The notes under the pieces are model-generated. The model saw only the letters and a list, made by a program, of their open reading frames with translations. It had not been told where the DNA came from and ran no database searches. Positions 6,421 through 13,934 of a stretch of DNA of 13,934 nt are shown in pieces. Within the stretch, counting starts at the first letter, position 1. Each line of letters begins with the position of its first letter. The position numbers and the translations under genes were made by a program. Origin of the DNA: Fibrobacterales bacterium (lineage in GTDB: Bacteria > Fibrobacterota > Fibrobacteria > Fibrobacterales > Fibrobacteraceae); NCBI GenBank assembly GCA_025997455.1, contig BNUP01000051.1, positions 1 to 13,934 of the forward strand, in the 5' to 3' direction.

Positions 6421-9400
6421 ATGAAGAAAATTTTAGGATTGGATTTGGGGACAAACAGCATCGGGTGGGCGGTGGTGGATGAAGCCGAAAGTGCCGCTGA
6501 AAAATCGTCAATCGTTAAACTTGGCGTGCGAGTCAATCCTTTGACTGTGGATGAAAAATCGAATTTTGAAAAGGGAAAAAGCATCACCACCAATGCCGAC
6601 CGAACGCTTAAACGCAGTATGCGCCGCAATCTGCAACGGTATAAACTTCGCCGTAAAAATTTAATTGAAATATTGAAAGATGCACATTTTATTGCCGATG
6701 AAAGTATTTTATCCGAAAACGGCAACCGCACTACTTTTGAAACTTATCGTTTGCGGGCAAGGGCGGCTACTGAAAAAATTTCGTTGGAAGAGTTTGCACG
6801 GGTATTGTTGATGATTAACAAAAAACGCGGCTATAAGAGTTCCCGCAAAGCAAAAGGCACAGAAGACGGCACACTGATTGACGGAATGGATTTTGCCAAA
6901 CGGTTGTATGAGGAAAATTTAACACCGGGGCAATTATGCCTACAACTTTTAAACGATGGAAAAAAACAACTGCCGGATTTTTATCGCTCCGATTTGCAAA
7001 ATGAATTTGATAGAATTTGGAATTTTCAACAGCAATTTCATTTGGAATTATTAACAAATAAGTTAAAAGAAGGTTTAAGAGGAAAGAATGAAAAAGCAAC
7101 TTGGGCAATTTGCAAAAAACCGTTTGGAATTGTTGGAGTAAAGCGAGAAACCAAAGGCGATGAATTGAAAAAAGAAGAATATTCTTGGCGAGTAAAGGCA
7201 CTTTCTGAGAAAATGGATTTGGAGCAATTGGTTGTTGTTTTGCAAAAAATAAATGGAAAAGTTAGTAATTCAAGCGGTTATTTGGGTGCGATTAGCGACC
7301 GAAGCAAAGAACTTTATTTTGCTAAGCAAACGGTCGGGCAATATTTGATGGCTCAATTAAACGAAAATTCAAATGCAAGCCTTACAAATCAAGTTTTTTA
7401 TCGTCAGGATTATTTGGATGAATTTGATGCATTATGGGAAAAGCAAGCCGAATTTCGTAGGGGCGAAGCAAATTCGCCCTTTACCGATGAATTGAAAACC
7501 GAAATCCGCAATGTTGTCATTTTCTATCAACGCAAATTAAAAAGTCAAAAGGGACTAGTTGGTTTTTGCGAATTTGAAAGCCGACAAATAGAGGTAGAAC
7601 TTGAAGGGAAAACAAAAATCAAAACAACAGGCTCAAAGGTAATTCCAAGGTCGGCTCCGCTTTTCCAAGAATTTAAAATATGGCAGATTTTAAATAACAT
7701 AGAAGTTTTAGATAAAACAACGGGTGAAGTTTTTAAACTAACAATAGAAGAAAAAGAATTACTATTTAGTAAATTACAAACGGTAGAAAGTTTAACAACG
7801 AAAGAATTTTTAGAAATTCTATTTGATAAAAAAGCAAGAAAATATGAAATAAATTACAAAGAAAAAATTGAAGGCAATAAAACAAGGGCTAAAATTTTTG
7901 ATATATTGGGTAGCGTTGATGATGAAAATTTAGAAAAACTTTGGCATTTACTCTATTCTTGGGAAGGTGAAAATGCTGCACTTGCAACAAAACTTACAGA
8001 AAATTTTGGATATGAAACAAAAATAGCAAAGCGACTTTCTAATATTGTACTCCAAGACGATTATGGCTCTTTAAGTGCAAAAGCGATTAAAAAAATCTTG
8101 CCTTATCTAAAAGAAGGAAATCAATATGATTTATCTTGCGAATATGCAGGTTATAGACATTCAAAAAATTCTTTAACCAAAGAAGAAATTGACAATAAAG
8201 TTTTGAAAGAAAAATTAAATATTTTGCCAAAAAATTCTTTGCGAAATCCTGTTGTAGAAAAAATTTTGAATCAAATGGTTAATGTAATCAATACGATTAT
8301 TGATACTTATGGAAAGCCCGATGAAATTCGTGTGGAGTTAGCTCGTGAATTAAAGAAAAACGCAAAAGAACGCGAAGAGATGACTCTGGCAATTAGTAAG
8401 ACAACAGCAGAGTATGCAGAAATTCGGAAAAAACTAATGGATGAGTTTGGACTAAGCCATGTAAGCCGGAATGATATTATCCGTTACAAACTATACGAAG
8501 AATTAAAAGACAATGGCTATAAAACACCATACTCCAACACATACATTTCGCAAGAAAAATTATTTAGCAAAGAATTTGACATTGAACATATTATTCCGCA
8601 AGCACGATTATTTGACGATTCTTTTTCTAATAAAACATTGGAGGCAAGAGCGATAAACATTGAAAAAGGGAATAAAACCGCTTATGATTTTGTGAAAGAA
8701 AAATATGGCGAACAAGGTTTGTGCGAATATTTAAGCAGAATTGAAACTCTGTTTCAAGACAAAAAAACTAAACTTAAAAAATTAAAAATGATAGAGAAAG
8801 ACATTCCCGATGGCTTTATTGAACGCGACTTGCGAAATACGCAATATATAGCCAAAAAAGCATTGTCAATGCTAAGCGATATAAGCCGCAGAGTGGTTGC
8901 AACAACGGGTTCCATTACAGATTATTTGCGAGAGGATTGGGGCTTGATTGATGTGATGAAGGAATTAAATTGGGATAAGTACAAAGCGTTGGGATTAGTC
9001 GAATATTTTAAGGATAAGGACGGTAGGCAAATCGGACGAATCAAGGATTGGACAAAACGAAACGACCATCGCCATCATGCAATGGACGCGCTTACGGTGG
9101 CTTTTACAAAAGATACTTTTATTCAGTATTTCAACAATAAAAATGCAAGTTTTACGCCCAATTCCAACGAATATGCTCTTAAAACTAAATATTTTGATAA
9201 TGGCAAGGCAATTCCGCCGATACCTATAAACGAATTTAGAATTGAAGCAAAAAAACATTTGGAAAATACGCTGGTTTCCATTAAAGCAAAAAATAAGGTG
9301 GTTACGAGAAACATCAATATAACTAAGAAAAATGGAGGGACAAATAAAAAAATGCAACTTACCCCAAGGGGGCAATTGCATAATGAAACTATCTATGGCA

Positions 9401-10170
9401 GCTATCAAAAGCCTATCGTAAAAATCGATAAAAAAACAGGTAAAAAAGTCGTCTCGTTTGAGACTATTTATACGATTAGAAAAGAAATAGGTCCCGATAT
9501 AAAAATAGACAAAGTAATAGACCTTAAGATACAAAAGATTTTAACAGATCGTTTGGCAGAATTTAACGGCGATGCAAAAAAAGCCTTTGTCAATTTAGAA
9601 GAAAATCCAATTTGGCTAAATAAAGATAAAGGCATTGCAATAAAACGAGTTGCCATCTCTGGCATTAACAATGCAGAAAAAATACCTACAGGTTTTGTTA
9701 GCACTAGCAACAACCACCATGTAGCCATATATAAAGATACAACAGGCAAGTTTCAAGAGGTTGTAGTTTCTTTTTTTGAAGCAACAAACCGTGCAAACAA
9801 GGGTTTGCCGATTGTCGATAAAGACTACAAAAAAGATGAGGGTTGGCAATTTTTGTTTAGCATGAAGCAAAATGAATATTTTATTTTTCCAAATGAAAAA
9901 ACAGGATTTAACCCCCAAGAAATGGATCTACTAAACCCTGAAAATTATGCGGTGATAAGTCCGAATCTATTTAGGGTGCAGAAAATTGCAACAAAAAATT
10001 ATATGTTTAGGCATCATTTAGAAACAAAAGTATCATACGAAACAAAGGAAATGGGAAACAATCTTAGAGGCATTGCTTGGGAATTAATTTCAACGCCAAC
10101 TAAACTAGAGAATATTGTCAAAGTTCGAATAAATCATATAGGGCAAGTTGTTTCTGTGGGAGAGTATTGA
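6421..10170 (+). CDS. cas9: CRISPR-associated endonuclease Cas9 (type II-C)
   Basis: An RNA-guided DNA endonuclease of 1249 aa, full length. RuvC-I is ILGLDLGTNSIGWAVVD with catalytic D8; an Arg-rich bridge helix spans about 55-80 (RTLKRSMRRNLQRYKLRRKN); the recognition lobe spans about 80-620. RuvC-II is PDEIRVELAREL with E639; HNH is FDIEHIIPQ with H723, plus N737 and N746 aligned to SpCas9 N854 and N863; RuvC-III is HRHHAMDALTVAF with H886 and D889. The WED/PAM-interacting part follows to the C-terminus. All nuclease residues are present, so both strands should be cut. The type is judged from the Cas1 encoded at the end of the operon, which looks II-C, and from the lack of a visible csn2. 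The first gene of a four-gene operon, it ends 11 nt before rhuM. Base composition varies strongly along it. No tracrRNA lies beside it and the PAM cannot be read from sequence. Confidence 0.97.
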   Translation: MKKILGLDLGTNSIGWAVVDEAESAAEKSSIVKLGVRVNPLTVDEKSNFEKGKSITTNADRTLKRSMRRNLQRYKLRRKNLIEILKDAHFIADESILSENGNRTTFETYRLRARAATEKISLEEFARVLLMINKKRGYKSSRKAKGTEDGTLIDGMDFAKRLYEENLTPGQLCLQLLNDGKKQLPDFYRSDLQNEFDRIWNFQQQFHLELLTNKLKEGLRGKNEKATWAICKKPFGIVGVKRETKGDELKKEEYSWRVKALSEKMDLEQLVVVLQKINGKVSNSSGYLGAISDRSKELYFAKQTVGQYLMAQLNENSNASLTNQVFYRQDYLDEFDALWEKQAEFRRGEANSPFTDELKTEIRNVVIFYQRKLKSQKGLVGFCEFESRQIEVELEGKTKIKTTGSKVIPRSAPLFQEFKIWQILNNIEVLDKTTGEVFKLTIEEKELLFSKLQTVESLTTKEFLEILFDKKARKYEINYKEKIEGNKTRAKIFDILGSVDDENLEKLWHLLYSWEGENAALATKLTENFGYETKIAKRLSNIVLQDDYGSLSAKAIKKILPYLKEGNQYDLSCEYAGYRHSKNSLTKEEIDNKVLKEKLNILPKNSLRNPVVEKILNQMVNVINTIIDTYGKPDEIRVELARELKKNAKEREEMTLAISKTTAEYAEIRKKLMDEFGLSHVSRNDIIRYKLYEELKDNGYKTPYSNTYISQEKLFSKEFDIEHIIPQARLFDDSFSNKTLEARAINIEKGNKTAYDFVKEKYGEQGLCEYLSRIETLFQDKKTKLKKLKMIEKDIPDGFIERDLRNTQYIAKKALSMLSDISRRVVATTGSITDYLREDWGLIDVMKELNWDKYKALGLVEYFKDKDGRQIGRIKDWTKRNDHRHHAMDALTVAFTKDTFIQYFNNKNASFTPNSNEYALKTKYFDNGKAIPPIPINEFRIEAKKHLENTLVSIKAKNKVVTRNINITKKNGGTNKKMQLTPRGQLHNETIYGSYQKPIVKIDKKTGKKVVSFETIYTIRKEIGPDIKIDKVIDLKIQKILTDRLAEFNGDAKKAFVNLEENPIWLNKDKGIAIKRVAISGINNAEKIPTGFVSTSNNHHVAIYKDTTGKFQEVVVSFFEATNRANKGLPIVDKDYKKDEGWQFLFSMKQNEYFIFPNEKTGFNPQEMDLLNPENYAVISPNLFRVQKIATKNYMFRHHLETKVSYETKEMGNNLRGIAWELISTPTKLENIVKVRINHIGQVVSVGEY

Positions 10171-10181
10171 AAGAGAAAATT

Positions 10182-11234
10182 ATGAAAAAAAAATCCATAG
10201 TAATCCACGAAGGCGAATCTCGCGAAATTATCATTTATCGCGATGGAAACAATGCACCAAAAGTTGAAGTTTTACTTCAACAGGAAAACTTGTGGCTAAC
10301 GCAAAATAGTATGGCAAAACTTTTTGATGTTCAAAAAGCGGCTGTTTCAAAACATTTGTCAAATATTTATTTGTCGATAGAGTTGGAGAAAAATGCAACT
10401 GTTTCCATTTTGGAAACAGTTCAAAACGAGGGTGTGCGTCAAGTAAAACGGAGTATTGAATTTTACAATCTCGAAGCCGTTATTGCTGTTGGTTATCGCG
10501 TAAATTCCGAGCGGGCAATCATTTTCAGAAGTTGGGCAACTAAAATTCTGAAAGAATATATCCAAAAAGGCTCTGTCCTTGATGTGGAACGGCTGAAACA
10601 ACCCGAATATATTTTCGGGCAGGATTATTTTGATGAAACACTTGAACGGATTCGTGATATTCGCAGTAGCGAGCGGCGTTTTTATCAGAAAATTACCGAT
10701 ATTTATACCGAATGCAGTGCAGATTATAATGTCGAAAGTGAGACGACTAAAAATTTTTTCGCTACCGTTCAGAATAAACTGCATTGGGCGATTGTCCGCG
10801 AAACTGCCGCTGAAATTGTATATCACCGTGCCGACCATAAGAAACAAAATATGGGACTTACTTCGTGGAAAAATGCACCGCAGGGTAAAATTCGCAAAAG
10901 TGATGTGAGTATTGCCAAAAACTACCTCAATCGGGAAGAATTGGAAGGCTTGAACAGAATAGTTACTATGTATTTGGATTATGCCGAAGACCAAGCAAAA
11001 CGCCGAAAGATAATGTATATGAGCGATTGGGTAGAAAAATTGAATGCTTTTTTGCAATTTAATGAACGGGAAATTTTGCGGGATAACGGGCGTATTACTC
11101 ACGAAATTGCAAAATCATTTGCCGAAAGCGAGTTTGAAAAATATCGTGTTATTCAGGATAGAATCTATGAAAGTGATTTTGACAAGGCGATTAAACAGTT
11201 GAAAATGGAAAAAGCAGGAAATGATTATGAATGA
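10182..11234 (+). CDS. RhuM-family protein inside the cas operon
   Basis: A 350-aa full-length member of the RhuM family (Virulence_RhuM), named from a Salmonella SPI-3 protein and of unknown biochemical function. Seen: an N-terminal region LWLTQNSMAKLFDVQKAAVS (about 37-56), a helix-turn-helix pattern; the family core VGYRVNSERAIIFRSWATKI (about 104-123) followed by LKEYIQKG; PEYIFGQDYFDETLERIRDI (about 141-160); HWAIVRETAAEIVYHRAD (about 201-218); and a C-terminal helical tail with HEIAKSFAESEFEKY. RhuM proteins often sit in genomic islands and beside restriction or defence genes, and are probably DNA-binding. Here the gene sits between cas9 and a helicase. The ATG at 10182 follows GAAAGAG; a TTG at 10167 overlapping the cas9 stop is the other candidate. 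Its stop overlaps the helicase start by 8 nt, so it is very probably part of the cas transcript. No antitoxin-like partner is visible. Confidence 0.92.
   Translation: MKKKSIVIHEGESREIIIYRDGNNAPKVEVLLQQENLWLTQNSMAKLFDVQKAAVSKHLSNIYLSIELEKNATVSILETVQNEGVRQVKRSIEFYNLEAVIAVGYRVNSERAIIFRSWATKILKEYIQKGSVLDVERLKQPEYIFGQDYFDETLERIRDIRSSERRFYQKITDIYTECSADYNVESETTKNFFATVQNKLHWAIVRETAAEIVYHRADHKKQNMGLTSWKNAPQGKIRKSDVSIAKNYLNREELEGLNRIVTMYLDYAEDQAKRRKIMYMSDWVEKLNAFLQFNEREILRDNGRITHEIAKSFAESEFEKYRVIQDRIYESDFDKAIKQLKMEKAGNDYE
10397..10421. repeat. Perfect 11-bp hairpin inside rhuM
   Basis: AACTGTTTCCA (10397-10407), loop TTT, TGGAAACAGTT (10411-10421). It lies in the coding region for NATVSILETVQNEG. There is no T-run after it on either strand. 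It could slow ribosomes or polymerase early in rhuM, or be a chance result of the codons. Confidence 0.8.
11216..11220 (+). promoter_or_regulatory. Ribosome binding site of the helicase gene
   Basis: AGGAA inside the 3' end of rhuM. It touches the first ATG (11221) with no spacing but stands 6 bases before the second ATG (11227), which makes 11227 the better start. Confidence 0.6.
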
Positions 11235-13446
11235 AAAAGAGAATTTGTCAAATTATTCCGTGAGCAAAGATTCAAATAATTCTTTTTTCCAACTCGCCGA
11301 ACAGTTTGTCAATCAGACTTCGCAACATATTTTTCTCACAGGCAAGGCGGGAACGGGCAAGACTACTTTCTTGCGGCACATTGTGCAAACTACTCATAAA
11401 CACGCGGTTGTGGCTGCACCAACGGGCGTGGCGGCTATCAATGCGGGCGGTGTTACGCTTCATTCGCTTTTTCAACTGCCGTTTGCACCCTACATTCCAA
11501 ACATGAAACAGGACTTTTCGCATTTTTCGTCTGTGAAACTCGATGTGATTCGCCGAATGGAATTGCTTATTATTGACGAAGTCAGTATGTTGCGTTCCGA
11601 TGTTTTAGATGCTATTGACACCGTTTTGCGCCGTGTTCGCCGCTCACCGAAGCCTTTTGGCGGCGTTCAGATGCTTTATATCGGAGATATGTTTCAGTTG
11701 CCACCTGTAGTGAAAGACGATGAATGGGCGATTTTACGGCAGTATTACCCATCGCAGTTTTTCTTTCATGCACACGCTTTGCAGCAAATTCCGCCGGTTT
11801 ATATCGAGTTGAAAAAGGTTTACCGTCAGCAGGACGGCGAGTTTGTGGATTTGCTCAATCGAGTGCGTAACAACATTATGCAACAGTCTGATTTTGATTT
11901 GCTTAATCAACGATATATTAAAAATTTTGTTCCGCCCGAAGATAAAAAATATATCACTTTAACCACTCATAATTATCAGGCGGATAAAATAAATGCCGAA
12001 AAATTGAACGCAATAGGTAAGCAAATGTATGAATTTCAGGGAAAAATAGATAAAGATTTTCCTGAATACGCTTTGCCTACCGATATGTCGCTGCACCTGA
12101 AATTGGGTGCACAAGTGATGTTTATTGCCAACGATATGAGCGATCCGCGCCGTTTTTTTAACGGAAAAATTGGCGTTGTGTCGCAAATTGACAAAGAAAA
12201 TATTTTTGTGAAAACCGGTGACGATGAAATTCAAGTGCCGTTTGAAACATGGCGCAACTACCGATATTCGCTCAACAAGGACACAGGCACGCTTGAAGAG
12301 GAAATTCTGGGGACTTTTACGCAATATCCGCTGCGGTTAGCGTGGGCGATTACGGTGCATAAAAGTCAGGGATTGACATTCAACAATGTGATTTTGGACA
12401 TTTCGCGGGCGTTTGCGGCGGGACAGGCGTATGTGGCTTTGAGTCGCTGCACAACATTGGAAGGTATTGTTTTTCAGTCGATTATTTCATCATCGGCAAT
12501 TCAGACGGACAAATACGCAATTGAACTTTCGCAAAAAGAACGCTCGCAAATTGAACTCGAAAATTCGTTGAATGAGCAAAAACAAATTTTCTGGACAGAA
12601 AAACTGAAAAGTTATTTCGGCTTAAAACATTTATATCAAATATTTTACAATTTTGATAAACTTTTGAAAGATAAAATAGGTGAAGAATTTGATGATGCAA
12701 AAAATCTTTTGGAACAGATGCGGAAATTTGCACGCATTCAGGAAGATACGATACGAAAATTTCAAAATCAGTTGCAAAACCTTTGCTCAGGAGATTCCTG
12801 CTTTCGCGGGAATGACGATGTAGGTGATTTATCGCAAATAAAAATTCGTTGCCAAAAAGCCGTTGAATATTTTTATCCCCTATATATCAATAATCTACTT
12901 TTGCCTTTGCGCGAAAACATCAATAATTTTTACGGTGAAAAAAAAGCAAAAACCTACTACAAACATCTTTTGGAACTCGAACAGGACATCACGATTTTCA
13001 TTGAAGACTTGAAAAAAGTTCGTTTTTATGATGTGCCGATTGTTGATGTGGAAAACCTTACAATTCCTGCAACAGACATAAAAATCATCGAAAAAAAGCC
13101 CAAGCAGAAAAAAGGCGATAGTGCAAGAATTTCACTCGAAATGTTCCAAAGCGGTAAAACCATTACCGACATCGCCGCCGAGCGCAATGTAACCGCAGGC
13201 ACAATAATGGGGCATCTTTCGGACTTTATTTCTACAGGGCAAGTATCCGTTTATGATATGCTTGAAAAAGAAAAAATTGAGAAAATATTATTTTTACTCA
13301 AAAAAATGTATGGCGGTGAAGACAAACTAATTTCTACCACGCCAATCAAAGAACAACTTGGCGATGACTATTCTTATGATGAAATTCGAGCGGTGGTAAA
13401 ATATTGGACATTGGAAAATAAGAAAAATGAAGGTGATAAACAATGA
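11227..13446 (+). CDS. Pif1-like superfamily 1B helicase with C-terminal helix-turn-helix
   Basis: A 739-aa ATP-dependent DNA helicase. Walker A is GKAGTGKTT (39-47, K45); motif Ia is VVAAPTGVAAINAGGVTLHS; Walker B is LLIIDEVSML with D117-E118; motif III is YIGDMFQLPPV; the late motifs are WAITVHKSQGLTFNNVILDI and AYVALSRCT with R407 as the arginine finger. This set is that of the Pif1/RecD2 group, which unwinds 5' to 3'. After the core (about 450) comes a charged helical linker, then about 632-672 (ISLEMFQSGKTITDIAAERN onward), a helix-turn-helix of the type found at RecQ and Pif1-like C-termini (HTH_40). Similar stand-alone helicases are common in Bacteroidota, but here it lies between rhuM (8-nt overlap) and cas1 (ATGA overlap), implying coupled translation. 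A dispersed palindrome is translated in frame at residues 522-530. The role in the CRISPR locus is unknown; DNA processing in spacer capture or repair is a guess. Confidence 0.94.
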   Translation: MNEKENLSNYSVSKDSNNSFFQLAEQFVNQTSQHIFLTGKAGTGKTTFLRHIVQTTHKHAVVAAPTGVAAINAGGVTLHSLFQLPFAPYIPNMKQDFSHFSSVKLDVIRRMELLIIDEVSMLRSDVLDAIDTVLRRVRRSPKPFGGVQMLYIGDMFQLPPVVKDDEWAILRQYYPSQFFFHAHALQQIPPVYIELKKVYRQQDGEFVDLLNRVRNNIMQQSDFDLLNQRYIKNFVPPEDKKYITLTTHNYQADKINAEKLNAIGKQMYEFQGKIDKDFPEYALPTDMSLHLKLGAQVMFIANDMSDPRRFFNGKIGVVSQIDKENIFVKTGDDEIQVPFETWRNYRYSLNKDTGTLEEEILGTFTQYPLRLAWAITVHKSQGLTFNNVILDISRAFAAGQAYVALSRCTTLEGIVFQSIISSSAIQTDKYAIELSQKERSQIELENSLNEQKQIFWTEKLKSYFGLKHLYQIFYNFDKLLKDKIGEEFDDAKNLLEQMRKFARIQEDTIRKFQNQLQNLCSGDSCFRGNDDVGDLSQIKIRCQKAVEYFYPLYINNLLLPLRENINNFYGEKKAKTYYKHLLELEQDITIFIEDLKKVRFYDVPIVDVENLTIPATDIKIIEKKPKQKKGDSARISLEMFQSGKTITDIAAERNVTAGTIMGHLSDFISTGQVSVYDMLEKEKIEKILFLLKKMYGGEDKLISTTPIKEQLGDDYSYDEIRAVVKYWTLENKKNEGDKQ
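12792..12817. repeat. Dispersed palindromic element, copy 2, within the helicase gene
   Basis: The same 26-nt element as at 275-300, with two C-to-T differences: ATTCCTGC (12794-12801), loop TTTC, GCGGGAAT (12806-12813), flanked by AG and GACG. It is in frame and encodes part of GDSCFRGND (residues 522-530), with no stop codon or frameshift. It falls in the linker between the helicase core and the C-terminal helix-turn-helix, where an added loop is tolerable. Confidence 0.88.
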
Positions 13447-13934
13447 TTAAACGCACCCTCTACTTTGGCACACCCGCCTATCTGAGTTCACAACACGAGC
13501 AACTATCGGTAAAATTTCCCGATATCGAAAAAGAAGATGCAACAATCCCGATAGAAGATATTGGCATAGTTATTTTAGATAATCCTCAAATCACAATGAC
13601 ACAAACAGTAGTAACAAAATTTTTAGAAAACAATGTTGCAATAATACATTGCAATAATTCGCATTTACCAATCGGGCTGGTGCTGAATTTAGACGGCAAT
13701 ACCTTGCAATCGCAAAAATTCAAGGTGCAAATCGAGGCTACCGCATCGCTTAAAAGACAACTTTGGCAACAAACCGTAGAGGCGAAAATAAAAAATCAAG
13801 CGGAACTTCTTCGCCTTCTCGGTAAAGACACAAAAAAATTGGATTATCTCAGTGAGCGAGTAAAATCCGGTGATACAAACAACAATGAAGCACAAGCGGC
13901 AGTTATTTATTGGGGAATGATTTTTGCAGATTAT
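13443..13934 (+). CDS. cas1: CRISPR integrase Cas1 (type II-C), 5' part
   Basis: The first 164 residues of Cas1; the gene runs off the right edge. Cas1 with Cas2 integrates new spacers into the array. The N-terminus MIKRTLYFGTPAYLS, then TIPIEDIGIVILDNPQITMT, NNVAIIHCN, LPIGLVLNLDGNTLQSQKF and LKRQLWQQTVEAKIKNQAEL, is the characteristic type II Cas1 series. SGDTNNNEAQAAVIYW contains the first catalytic Glu, E149; the later His and Glu are beyond the window. The ATG overlaps the helicase TGA (ATGA, 13443-13446), and AAGGTG lies 8 bases before it, in the helicase end. There is no sign of truncation in what is visible. cas2 and the repeat array are expected just to the right. Confidence 0.96.
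   Translation, partial: MIKRTLYFGTPAYLSSQHEQLSVKFPDIEKEDATIPIEDIGIVILDNPQITMTQTVVTKFLENNVAIIHCNNSHLPIGLVLNLDGNTLQSQKFKVQIEATASLKRQLWQQTVEAKIKNQAELLRLLGKDTKKLDYLSERVKSGDTNNNEAQAAVIYWGMIFADY

Noticed and set aside
8995..9534. A 179-codon minus-strand open frame antisense to cas9
   Set aside because: It overlaps the RuvC-III and C-terminal coding of an intact Cas9 and looks like reverse translation of Lys/Asn-rich codons.
10359..11102. A 247-codon minus-strand open frame antisense to rhuM
   Set aside because: It is a shadow: the plus-strand frame has clear family motifs, while this one is Phe/Ile-rich with no recognisable domain.
10171..11226. rhuM as a transposon cargo with flanking ends
   Set aside because: No terminal inverted repeats or target duplications were seen at the rhuM or helicase borders; the coding overlaps argue against a recent clean insertion.
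11227..13446. Helicase as a conjugative relaxase/TraA-type or RecD protein
   Set aside because: There is no relaxase domain, and the C-terminal helix-turn-helix and overall length fit the Bacteroidota-style Pif1-like family better.

Overview
The window reads as a bacterial chromosome, best matched to the Fibrobacterota/Bacteroidota-like (FCB) part of the tree. The grounds are a Bacteroidota-style type II-C Cas1 and Cas9, AT-rich genes between short GC-rich dispersed palindromes, and lipoprotein/exported gene styles typical of a Gram-negative. The assignment to phylum is inference; no rRNA or other marker is present.

Layout. Left part (1-5081): the 3' end of an Rrf2-type regulator (+) faces a complete Cache-domain methyl-accepting chemotaxis protein (-). 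A repeat-rich divergent gap (2549-2822) separates the chemoreceptor from a 692-residue protein (+) with two separate zinc-site-like signatures: HEYGH, and an H-x3-D-x5-H phospholipase C-like helix. Its stop codon sits inside a long inverted repeat, and a gene-free convergent gap (4902-5081) with a second inverted repeat follows. Middle part (5082-6398): two coupled minus-strand genes, one unknown and one exported, lie back to back with a plus-strand LEA14-like lipoprotein gene; the divergent starts overlap.

Right part (6421-13934): a tight plus-strand CRISPR-Cas operon of type II-C character, cas9 (1249 aa, all RuvC and HNH catalytic residues present), then a RhuM-family gene, then a Pif1-like helicase with a C-terminal helix-turn-helix, then cas1 (cut off by the window end after the first catalytic Glu). 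The gaps are 11 nt, an 8-nt overlap and a 4-nt ATGA overlap, so the four genes look co-transcribed and translationally coupled. Known type II-C loci are normally cas9-cas1-cas2. Two extra genes, a putative DNA-binding RhuM protein and a DNA helicase, placed between effector and integrase are the most interesting content here and could be a CRISPR accessory module (for example in adaptation) or a hitchhiking defence cassette. No CRISPR array, cas2 or recognisable tracrRNA lies in the window; the array and cas2 are expected to the right.

A 26-nt palindromic dispersed element occurs twice: between genes at 275-300 and in frame inside the helicase gene at 12792-12817, where it is translated.
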